A stretch of DNA of 64,000 nt. It comes from Silanimonas sp044377035 (GTDB lineage Bacteria > Pseudomonadota > Gammaproteobacteria > Xanthomonadales > Xanthomonadaceae). The notes beneath the pieces were generated by a model. The model did no database searches, was not told where the DNA came from, and worked only from the letters and a program-made list of their open reading frames with translations. Of the stretch, positions 1-7,131 are shown piece by piece. Position numbers and translations under genes: made by a program. Location of the stretch: assembly GCF_044377035.1 (NCBI RefSeq), contig NZ_JBILJW010000019.1, forward strand, positions 7,131 to 71,130. The letters are read 5' to 3'. Within the stretch, counting starts at the first letter, position 1; each line of letters begins with the position of its first letter.

Positions 1-623
1 AGCGATTGCGGGTGCGCGTAAACGCGCTCGATGTCCTCGATGCGGCCGGTGCGCCCCAGCAGGTACTGGTGGATGCCCAGCTCGACTTCGCCGCAGATCT
101 TCAGCGACGAGGTCAGGAACATGTCCAGCGTCGACTGGATGGTGCCCTGGCCGGAGTTCTCGACCGGCACCACGCCGAAATCGGCATTGCCGGCGTCGAC
201 CTCCTGGAACACCTCCTCGATGCTGGCCAGCGGCAGGCCCTTGGCCGAATGGCCGAAGTGCTTGTGCACCGCCTGCTGCGAGAAGGTGCCTTCCGGCCCC
301 AGGTACCCCACCTTCAGCGGCTCCTGCTGGGCGAGGCAGGCCGACATGATCTCGCGGAACAGGCGCACCAGCACCTCATCCGCGAGCGGCCCTTCGTTGC
401 GGTCGACGACGCGGCGCAGCACCTGCGCCTCGCGCTCCGGGCGGTAGTAGTCGACGGCGGCCTTGAGCGGGCCCTTGGCCCGGCCGACCTGCTGCGCCCA
501 ACGGGCGCGCTCGGCGATGAGCTGCTGGATCGTCTCGTCGATCCCGTCGATGCGGGCGCGGACCTGGCCGAGGTCGAGCGGCGTGCCGCCCTCCCCGGCC
601 GATGCTTGCGATTCGTCAGCCAT
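1..623 (-). CDS. pheA: Bifunctional chorismate mutase/prephenate dehydratase, 3' part cut by window edge
   Basis: This is the P-protein of phenylalanine synthesis: chorismate to prephenate, then prephenate to phenylpyruvate. About 207 residues are visible. A chorismate-mutase helical domain covers roughly residues 17-95, and the prephenate dehydratase domain follows with the typical GYLGPEGTFSQQA motif. The ACT regulatory end lies outside the window. The ATG at 623 is only 3 nt below the serC stop codon, so the two genes are very probably co-transcribed. A serC-pheA order is common in gammaproteobacteria. The gene is not broken; it simply runs off the edge. Confidence 0.93.
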   Translation of the reverse strand, partial: MADESQASAGEGGTPLDLGQVRARIDGIDETIQQLIAERARWAQQVGRAKGPLKAAVDYYRPEREAQVLRRVVDRNEGPLADEVLVRLFREIMSACLAQQEPLKVGYLGPEGTFSQQAVHKHFGHSAKGLPLASIEEVFQEVDAGNADFGVVPVENSGQGTIQSTLDMFLTSSLKICGEVELGIHQYLLGRTGRIEDIERVYAHPQS

Positions 624-626
624 GGC

Positions 627-1712
627 TCACCCGTGCCGCTTGGCGAAGTCGCCCATGAAGTCGACGAGGGCAGCCACGGCCTCGTGCGGCAGCGCGTTGT
701 AGATCGAGGCGCGCATGCCACCGAGGTCGCGATGGCCCTTCAGCGCCAGCAGGCCGGCAGCCTCCGATTCCTTCAGGAAGGCGGCGTCGAGCGCGGCGTC
801 CTTCAGCATGAAGGGCACGTTCATCAGCGAACGGGCGTCCAGCGCCACCGGGTTGCGGTAGAAGCCGCCACTGCCGTCGATGGCGGAGTACAGGGCCTCG
901 GCCTTGCGGCGGTTGTTGGCTTCGAAAGCGGCCAGGCCGCCCTGCTCCAGCATCCACTCGAACACGAGGCCGGCCAAGTACCAGCTGAAGGTCGGCGGGG
1001 TGTTGAGCATCGAGCCCTGCGCCGCGTGCTCCTTGTAGCTGAGGATCTTGGCGCGCGACTGGCCGGCGCGCTCCAGCAGGTCCTTGCGGATCACCATCAC
1101 GACCAGACCCGAGGGCCCGATGTTCTTCTGCGCGCCAGCGTAGATGACGCCGTACTTCGAAACGTCGATCGGACGCGACAGGATCGACGAGCTGAAATCG
1201 GCCACCAGCGGCACGCCGCCGGTGTCGATGGCATCGGGAAACTCGACGCCGTGGATCGTCTCGTTGGCCACGAGATGCACGTAGGCCGCCGAAGGATCGA
1301 TGGCGTAGCTGCCCGCTGCCGGCAGGGTCGTGTAGTTCGAGCCCGCCGTGTCGGCGATGACTTGGACCGCGGCATGCGGCTTGGCCTCGCTGGCAGCCTT
1401 CTTGCTCCATGCGCCGGTGACGAGGTAATCGGCGCGCTGGCCGGCGGCGGCCAGGTTCATCGGCAGAAGGGCGAAGTGCGTGGTGGCGCCGCCCTGCAGG
1501 AACAGCACGGCGTAGTCGTCAGTGATGCCCATCAGCTTGCGGAGATCGGCCTCGGCCTTCTCGGCCACCGCGATGAACGCCTTGCCGCGGTGCGACACTT
1601 CCATCACCGAGGCGCGCTCACCGCCCCACTCGAGCAGTTCGGCCTGCGCCCGGCGCAGCACCGGCTCCGGAAGGACGGCCGGACCGGCACTGAAATTGAA
1701 TCCCCGCGACAT
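627..1712 (-). CDS. serC: Phosphoserine aminotransferase
   Basis: This PLP enzyme of serine synthesis converts 3-phosphohydroxypyruvate and glutamate to phosphoserine; it also serves pyridoxal phosphate synthesis. The protein is 361 residues, the normal family length. It opens with MSRGFNFSAGPAVLP, has the phosphate-binding QGGATTHF segment, and carries the Schiff-base lysine at K196 in YAGAQKNIGPSG. The ATG at 1712 is preferred over upstream starts because a GGGAGG ribosome binding site sits just before it and the conserved N-terminus begins there. It lies 120 nt downstream of the FHA gene and 3 nt upstream of pheA. Confidence 0.96.
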   Translation of the reverse strand: MSRGFNFSAGPAVLPEPVLRRAQAELLEWGGERASVMEVSHRGKAFIAVAEKAEADLRKLMGITDDYAVLFLQGGATTHFALLPMNLAAAGQRADYLVTGAWSKKAASEAKPHAAVQVIADTAGSNYTTLPAAGSYAIDPSAAYVHLVANETIHGVEFPDAIDTGGVPLVADFSSSILSRPIDVSKYGVIYAGAQKNIGPSGLVVMVIRKDLLERAGQSRAKILSYKEHAAQGSMLNTPPTFSWYLAGLVFEWMLEQGGLAAFEANNRRKAEALYSAIDGSGGFYRNPVALDARSLMNVPFMLKDAALDAAFLKESEAAGLLALKGHRDLGGMRASIYNALPHEAVAALVDFMGDFAKRHG

Positions 1713-1832
1713 CACCACACCTCCCATGGACGAAAGAACGACGCTAGCACGCGTCGACATTCCGTCGACAGTAGGCAAGGGAATTAGAGTCGAATCTCGA
1801 AATGCCCGTTTGGGCATCAACGCGCCGCGGGA

Positions 1833-2687
1833 TCAGCCCTTCGGCGCGTAGACGAAGAAGGCCGTCAGTGCAGCGGCCAGTGCGGCCGCGGCGGCGACCA
1901 AGAGGTACAGGCCGCTGAGGTCGCGCTTCGTCGCTGGCGTCGCCGGGGCCGCATGCGGCACGTTGATCGATGGCATGGAGGTCGGCGTCGAGGTGTCGCG
2001 GCGCGCCGGCACCGGTGTATCGCCCGCCTCGCCGCCCTTGCCGAGGCCGGGGGCCTCGAGGACGAATCGCTGGTCGCCGAGTTCCAACTGGTCGCCCTGC
2101 GCCAGCACGGCAGCCCGGACCGCATGCCCGTTGACCCGCACCAGCGCGGTCGGAGACAGCGTGCGTAGCACCGCCACGCCATCCTCGATGTCGATTTGCG
2201 CGTGGCGGTCCTGCAGGCCGGCGCCGTCGAGGCGGACGTCACTTCCGGCACCTCGCCCCAGCACGCGCGGTGACGCCAGCGGCAGCGAACGGCCGAACCA
2301 CGCACCGCTGAGGCCACGCAATGACGCCTTCGGGACACCGGACGCGAGGCCATCGTCGGGTGCCCGGCGGCGGCTCGGCATCTCGGGGCTTGCGGGTGCC
2401 GGCGGCGGCTGGTCCGATTCCACACGCACCTGCACGCCAGCAAGGCACACGAGGTCACCGGCGCGAAGGAAGGCGATGCGCTTCACGGGCCGGGCGTTGA
2501 CGATCACCGTGGCGTCCTGCGGCACGGTCAGCCAGCTGCCGCGTCGGCCGGTCGCGAAGACGGCATGCAAGGGCGAAAGACCCGCGATGGCGACGGTCGT
2601 CCCGCCGCCGGCGGCGCTTCCCACGCCGACCTGTCCGTGTTCGAGATTGACCGCGGCATGCTCGCCGTTCGGAAACGTCAGTCGCAT
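1833..2687 (-). CDS. Double FHA-domain protein with C-terminal membrane anchor
   Basis: A 284-residue protein with two forkhead-associated (phosphothreonine-binding) modules. The N-terminal module (about 3-85) is divergent but keeps an S-x-x-H (GLSPLH). The second (about 120-205) has the canonical order GR, S, H and NG (VLGRGAGSDV, DRHAQI, VNGH). A low-complexity Pro/Thr linker follows, then one hydrophobic segment at about 259-281 and a very short tail, so the FHA part should face the cytoplasm as a tail-anchored protein. The start at 2687 is set by an AGGAGG ribosome binding site. No kinase or phosphatase partner is visible next to it. Function unknown beyond phosphopeptide binding. Confidence 0.85.
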   Translation of the reverse strand: MRLTFPNGEHAAVNLEHGQVGVGSAAGGGTTVAIAGLSPLHAVFATGRRGSWLTVPQDATVIVNARPVKRIAFLRAGDLVCLAGVQVRVESDQPPPAPASPEMPSRRRAPDDGLASGVPKASLRGLSGAWFGRSLPLASPRVLGRGAGSDVRLDGAGLQDRHAQIDIEDGVAVLRTLSPTALVRVNGHAVRAAVLAQGDQLELGDQRFVLEAPGLGKGGEAGDTPVPARRDTSTPTSMPSINVPHAAPATPATKRDLSGLYLLVAAAAALAAALTAFFVYAPKG

Positions 2688-2779
2688 TGGGCCTCCTGCG
2701 CGGCGAAAAGGTAACACAGGCTTCACGGGCTGGCCGGCGCGCCACGGCATGGCACAGAATCGCGGGCCAGGAGGGTCCC

Positions 2780-3055
2780 ATGACCGACATCGACATCCGC
2801 CGCAGCCATGCGGTTCCGTTGAAGGAAGCGAAGGCCAAGGTGGAGCGCATCGCCGAACGCATCGCCGAGCGCTTCGACGTGGACTACGGCTGGAAAGGCA
2901 ACACGCTGCTGTTCACCCGCAGCGGCGTGGAGGGGCAGATCGCGGTAAGCGCGAAAGAGGTGCACGTGATGGTGCGGCTCGGCTTCCTGCTGTTCGCACT
3001 GAAGGGGTCCATCGAGCGCGAGATCGACCGCGTGATCGAAGAGCAGTTCCGCTGA
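2780..3055 (+). CDS. Polyhydroxyalkanoic acid system family protein
   Basis: A 91-residue protein starting MTDIDIRRSHAV and containing AKAKVERIAERIAERF, GWKGNTLLFTRSG and an amphipathic C-terminus. This pattern matches the small PHA_gran_rgn family often found beside granule-associated genes. A strong AGGAGG ribosome binding site precedes the ATG at 2780. The nearby FFLEELY-type protein, patatin and phasin support a role around intracellular storage granules, but no PHA synthase is in view. Biochemical function is unknown. Confidence 0.82.
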   Translation: MTDIDIRRSHAVPLKEAKAKVERIAERIAERFDVDYGWKGNTLLFTRSGVEGQIAVSAKEVHVMVRLGFLLFALKGSIEREIDRVIEEQFR

Positions 3056-3077
3056 AGCCTGACTGCTCTGCCGCCGC

Positions 3078-3797
3078 CTAGGGGCGGAAAGGGTCGGGGT
3101 CACCGGCGAACAGGCGGCGGCTGACCTCCCCCTCGCCACGCGCCACGCGATCGAGGAAGCGGTCGGCGCCGTCGAGTTTCGCGAAGGCATCGAAGCCCCG
3201 CTCGAGGAAGCCCTGCAGCTCCGAAAGCCCGGCGGCGCGCGCCGGCAGCCGCGAAGCGCGAAGCAGGCGGTGGACGCCGTGGCGCTGCACGGCCGCGTCG
3301 AGACTCCGCCCCACCGACACCACCAGCGCGATCTGCCGACGGCGGAGCCGCGGCTGGCCGGCCTCGCGGTAGACCTCGGCGTAACGCGCCGCATCCAGCT
3401 TCGACAAACGTCGTCGGTCCATGGCCCGCACCATGCGCAGGTCGAGCGCGTGGCTCAGCACATGCAGCTCGATGGCGTCGCGAGCGGCGCGCAGCATGGT
3501 TTCCGGCAGCAGGTGGACCATGATCGGCATGATCCGATCGACGTCGCGGTCGCGGCCACTGAAGTCGCGGTCGGCGTAGAGGTCGCTCAGGAAGAACCGC
3601 CCCGCCGCGTGCATCTGCGGGTCCGCCAGCACGTCCGCGAAGCTGCGCTCCAGCCGCTGCGTCTGCCAGGCGCGCAGCACCGCGAGCCGCGGCGAGGCGT
3701 TCTCCTTTCGCACGGCCTGGAACGCTTCCGCACGCCAGTGCAGGCGGCGCGCGATGGCGGATTTCAGTCGGGCGCGATGGTGGGCGTCGTCGGTCAT
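3078..3797 (-). CDS. FFLEELY-motif-type protein
   Basis: A soluble, largely helical protein of 239 residues. It carries RFFLSDLYADRDFSGRD, a variant of the FFLEELY motif that defines a poorly characterised proteobacterial family, followed by a DRIMPIMVHLLP helix. Arg and Ala are abundant. It converges with the PHA-system gene (22 nt apart). I chose the ATG at 3797 rather than an in-frame GTG at 3821; neither has a strong ribosome binding site. Function unknown. Confidence 0.78.
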   Translation of the reverse strand: MTDDAHHRARLKSAIARRLHWRAEAFQAVRKENASPRLAVLRAWQTQRLERSFADVLADPQMHAAGRFFLSDLYADRDFSGRDRDVDRIMPIMVHLLPETMLRAARDAIELHVLSHALDLRMVRAMDRRRLSKLDAARYAEVYREAGQPRLRRRQIALVVSVGRSLDAAVQRHGVHRLLRASRLPARAAGLSELQGFLERGFDAFAKLDGADRFLDRVARGEGEVSRRLFAGDPDPFRP

Positions 3798-3910
3798 GGT
3801 GGCGGGCAGCCGTCGGGACACCGATCATGCGGCGGCCGTGACGCAGGCGCCAGAACGGCAGCCCGGGTTCGTGGGTAGAATCGGGAAGTTTCTTCACCGT
3901 CTGCGAATCG

Positions 3911-5188
3911 ATGCTCGTCGTCCAGCCTGCCCAACCCCGAACGCCCAGCCAGGGCCGCATCGGCCTCGCCATCGCCGGCGGTGGCCCGACCGGGGGGATG
4001 TACGAGCTCGGCGCCCTGCGCGCGCTCGACCGCGCCATCGAGGGCCTCGACCTCACGCGGCTCGACTGCTACGTCGGCGTGAGCTCCGGCGCCTTCATCG
4101 CCGCCGGCCTCGTGAACCGCCTGAGCACCGAGGAGATGTGCCGGATCTTCCTCACCGGCGACGCCGACGTGCATTTCCGGCCGGAGATGTTCCTGAAGCC
4201 GGCCATCGGCGAGTACCTGCGCCGGGCGGCCAGCGCACCGAGCCTGCTGTTGAACTGGGCCCGTGAGTCGCTGGCCGACCCCGCCAACGCCTCGCTGGGC
4301 GAACTTCTCACGCGAATGGGCGGCGTGATCCCGAACGGCCTGTTCGACAACACCGATGTCGAGACCTTCCTGCGCCGCCTGTTCACGACCCAAGGGCGCA
4401 GCAACGATTTCCGCGAACTCGACCGCCCGCTCTACGTGGTCGCCGTCGACCTCGACAGCGGCAAGGCGGTGCGCTTCGGGTCTCGCGACTGGGACGACGT
4501 TCCGATCTCGCGCGCCGTGCAGGCCAGCGCCGCCCTGCCCGGCCTGTACCCGCCGGTGTGCATCCGCGACCACCACTTCGTGGACGGTGCCCTGCGTCGG
4601 ACGATGCACGCCTCGGTGGCGCTCGACAAAGGCATCGACCTGTTGCTGGGCGTGAACCCCTTCGTTCCGTTCAACGCCAGCCGCGGGGGCAAGCGTCCCG
4701 CCGGCCTCGACCGACTCGCCGAGGGCGGCCTCCCGGTCGTGCTGTCGCAGACCTTCCGGACGCTGCTGCAGTCGCGCGTGCAGGTCGGGCTCGAGAAGTA
4801 CGCCCGCCAGTACCCGGATACCGACCAGATCGTCATGGAGCCGGACGAGGACGATGGCGAGATGTTCTTCACCAGCGTCTTCAGCTACGACAACCGCGTG
4901 AAGGTCTGCGAGTACGCCTTCCGCGCCACGCTGAAGGACCTGCGCGAGCGCCGCGAGCAGTTGGGGCCGATGTTCGCCCGCCACGGCCTGCGGTTGCGCG
5001 ACGAGATCCTCGATGCGCGCCACCTGTCGATTCTGGATGGCGTCGGGCGCCGTCGCCCGCAAACCGAAACCACGGCCCGGCTGCGTCGCTCGCTCGACGA
5101 CGTCGAGGCCATGCTGCAGCGCGAGGCGCCCGCGGCGAAGCGGGCTGCCACGCGGCGTCGCGGCAGCGCGCGCAAAGCGCGGCCCTGA
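3911..5188 (+). CDS. Patatin-like phospholipase
   Basis: A 425-residue lipid acyl hydrolase of the patatin fold. Seen directly: the glycine-rich oxyanion loop GGGPTGGM (residues 23-30), the nucleophile elbow GVSSG with Ser58, and the catalytic Asp225 in VDGALRR, giving a complete Ser-Asp dyad. There is no signal peptide, so the enzyme is probably cytoplasmic or membrane-associated. The C-terminus is a basic RRGSARKARP tail. Location beside phasin and PHA-system genes suggests turnover of granule or membrane lipid, which is inference. The ATG at 3911 gives the usual short lead before the patatin domain. Confidence 0.9.
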   Translation: MLVVQPAQPRTPSQGRIGLAIAGGGPTGGMYELGALRALDRAIEGLDLTRLDCYVGVSSGAFIAAGLVNRLSTEEMCRIFLTGDADVHFRPEMFLKPAIGEYLRRAASAPSLLLNWARESLADPANASLGELLTRMGGVIPNGLFDNTDVETFLRRLFTTQGRSNDFRELDRPLYVVAVDLDSGKAVRFGSRDWDDVPISRAVQASAALPGLYPPVCIRDHHFVDGALRRTMHASVALDKGIDLLLGVNPFVPFNASRGGKRPAGLDRLAEGGLPVVLSQTFRTLLQSRVQVGLEKYARQYPDTDQIVMEPDEDDGEMFFTSVFSYDNRVKVCEYAFRATLKDLRERREQLGPMFARHGLRLRDEILDARHLSILDGVGRRRPQTETTARLRRSLDDVEAMLQREAPAAKRAATRRRGSARKARP

Positions 5189-5269
5189 GCGCGGCTCTGG
5201 TGTGAATGCTCTAGGCACGCTCCCGAGACTGCGCGCACATCACGCTCACCCAAGGTGCAGGAAAGGCTC

Positions 5270-5905
5270 ATGGCCAAGCTGAAAAAGACGACCCGCAAGT
5301 CCCCCTCGGCCGCGGCGTCCAACGCCGACCTCCAGGCCAAGGCCGAGCAGCTCTCCCGCGGCCTTGCCGATTCGGCGCAGCAGATCTGGCTGGCCGGCGT
5401 CGGTGCGTTCCAGCGCGCCCAGCACGAAGGCTCGAAGCTGTTCGACGCCCTGGTGAAGGAAGGCTCGACGATCGAAACCGCCACCCGCAAGCTGGCCACC
5501 GGCCGCGTCGATGCGGTTCGTGACGCCGTCGAGGAGCGCGTGGGCACCGTCCGCGAACGCGCCGTCGACACCTGGGACCGCCTCGAGAAGGTGTTCGAAG
5601 AGCGCGTTCAGCGCGCCCTGACCCGCCTCGGCGTGCCGAGCCGCGAGGACCTCGTCGAGCTCACCGAGCGCGTCGACCAGCTCACCCGCGCCTTGAAGCA
5701 GCGTGGTGCGGCCCCGGTCGCCAAGCCGGCTGCCAAGGCCCCGGCCAAGGCTGCGAAGAAGGCCGCCGCGAAGCCCGCCAAGAAGGCTGCCAAGAAGGCC
5801 GCCAAGCCGGTGAAGAAGGCGACGACGAAGGCCGCCGCCAAGCCGGCCAAGGCCCGAAAGGCCGCGCTCGCGCCGATCGCTGCCCCCGACGCGCCGCAGG
5901 GCTGA
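5270..5905 (+). CDS. Phasin family protein with Lys/Ala-rich tail
   Basis: A 211-residue protein of the poly(hydroxyalkanoate) granule-associated (phasin) family. It has a helical body (about 15-145, including QQIWLAGVGAFQRAQ and GTVRERAVDTWDRLE) and a long low-complexity tail of AAKKAAKPAKK-type repeats (about 146-205) resembling histone H1 or PhaF tails that bind DNA. The ATG at 5270 follows a GGAAAGG ribosome binding site; an ATG five codons upstream is less well placed. A strong terminator follows the gene. It probably coats granules and may link them to the nucleoid, as PhaF does. Confidence 0.88.
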   Translation: MAKLKKTTRKSPSAAASNADLQAKAEQLSRGLADSAQQIWLAGVGAFQRAQHEGSKLFDALVKEGSTIETATRKLATGRVDAVRDAVEERVGTVRERAVDTWDRLEKVFEERVQRALTRLGVPSREDLVELTERVDQLTRALKQRGAAPVAKPAAKAPAKAAKKAAAKPAKKAAKKAAKPVKKATTKAAAKPAKARKAALAPIAAPDAPQG

Positions 5906-5982
5906 GCCCGGTTTCGCCCGCCGTCCTGGGGACGTAGGCTCCCTCCCCGCACACGGCCCCCGGATCGCGGGCACCCCAACGA

Positions 5983-6011
5983 CACGACGCCTACGGGCGT
6001 CGTGTTTTTTT
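5983..6011 (+). terminator. Rho-independent terminator after the phasin gene
   Basis: A perfect 9-bp GC-rich stem (5983-5991 pairing with 5996-6004) closes a UACG tetraloop and is followed at once by seven T residues (6005-6011). It ends transcription from the phasin gene. Confidence 0.93.
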
Positions 6012-6060
6012 GTGCCCATCGACGGGCTACCCTCTGCGACCGCTCCAACCGCTGGCACCT

Positions 6061-7053
6061 ATGTCCATCGTTGTTTCGATCCTCATCGCCGTCGCCGTCG
6101 CCGTGGCCCTCGTGCTCGGCAGCCGGCTGTGGTTCGACCGCGTGCAAAAGCGGGCCCATGCGCAACGCATCGGCATCGAGGCCCTCGACGTCCGCCGCTG
6201 GCGGGAAGCCCTCGACCTGCTCGTCCAGGCCCTCGCCAAGGACGGGTACACGCAGGCCGCAGAGGTCACCGGCCCAAGCGGGATGCCGCTCGCCGAGCGC
6301 CATCTTTCCCGCGGCAACAGCCGCGTATTGCTGATCTACAAGCACGGCACCAGCTACCTCATCGGCCCAGCCGCCTTGCTGGACGCCGAACGCCGCCGCC
6401 AGGAGGCGGAGATGGACGAGGTCATCGTGGCCACGCTTGGCAGCCTCGATGGCGACGCGCTCGCGCAGGCGGCCCGGATGAAGGTGGCTTGCCTCGACGG
6501 TCCGACCGTGTGGTCGAAGGTGCGGGACATCCTCGACAGCGGGACGCAGGAGGCGGTGGCCGCGGAGGCCGAAGCCCTGGTCGAACGTCCGCGGCGCCTG
6601 GCCACCATCGCCGCCTCCGTGCTCGGTCTCGGCATCGTGGTGTGGGGCGGCAACCTCGACCCGTCGTCGATCGCCTCGTTCGCGGCACCGGAGCCATCGC
6701 CGCCGATGGCGGCACCAGCACCGGCACCGGCACCCGCCGCTTCCGCAGGGGCGACGAGCGCCACGCCCACGCCGGCCAACCCCGCCTCCGCTGCCCCGCA
6801 AGCCATGGCCGCCAGCAGCGACGAGGAACGGCGTGGCGCACTGGCCAAGGCCATCACCGCGCTGCCGGAGGTCCAGCGGGCCAGTTGGTCCAGCGGCAGC
6901 ACCATGATCGTCGCCTTGCGGCCCCGCATCAGCATCGACCGCGGCATGGAAGCGACCTGTGCGCTCACCGCCGATTATCCGTTCCTGCGGGACGTCCGCC
7001 TGCAGATGGAGGCCAGTGGCGGGACCGAGGTGCGCTGGCGCCGCTGCAACTGA
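6061..7053 (+). CDS. Membrane-anchored protein with a degenerate Mrr-like (restriction endonuclease-type) domain
   Basis: A 330-residue protein. An N-terminal membrane helix (about 2-21) is followed by a domain reading LLVQALAKDGYTQAAEVTG ... VLLIYKHG ... VACLDGPTVWSKVRDIL, the order of conserved blocks in Mrr-type domains. The usual Q/E-x-K catalytic signature is reduced to I-Y-K, so nuclease activity is doubtful. A second hydrophobic segment lies near 195-212, then a Pro/Ala-rich linker and a small C-terminal domain ending CALTADYPFLRDVRLQ. Similar proteins are labelled restriction endonuclease in related genomes, without known function. No methyltransferase is nearby. Confidence 0.7.
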   Translation: MSIVVSILIAVAVAVALVLGSRLWFDRVQKRAHAQRIGIEALDVRRWREALDLLVQALAKDGYTQAAEVTGPSGMPLAERHLSRGNSRVLLIYKHGTSYLIGPAALLDAERRRQEAEMDEVIVATLGSLDGDALAQAARMKVACLDGPTVWSKVRDILDSGTQEAVAAEAEALVERPRRLATIAASVLGLGIVVWGGNLDPSSIASFAAPEPSPPMAAPAPAPAPAASAGATSATPTPANPASAAPQAMAASSDEERRGALAKAITALPEVQRASWSSGSTMIVALRPRISIDRGMEATCALTADYPFLRDVRLQMEASGGTEVRWRRCN

Positions 7054-7083
7054 GGCCCCCACCCCAGCGCTGCCCGTAAAGCA

Positions 7084-7115
7084 GAAGGCCCGCTTGCGCG
7101 GGCCTTCGCCGTTTT
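7084..7115. terminator. Terminator between convergent genes
   Basis: A perfect 10-bp stem (7084-7093 with 7098-7107) and 4-nt loop lie between the convergent Mrr-like and acyl-CoA reductase genes. TTTT follows at 7112-7115 on the plus strand, and a TGCTTT follows on the minus strand, so it may work in both directions. Confidence 0.82.
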
Positions 7116-7131
7116 CCACCTTTCGGAGCGT

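Noticed and set aside
6..1787. A 593-codon plus-strand frame opposite pheA and serC
   Set aside because: Both minus-strand genes have clear family motifs throughout; the plus frame has none.
1802..1817. A terminator after the FHA gene
   Set aside because: The stem is only 6 bp with no proper T-run; serC may be partly co-transcribed.
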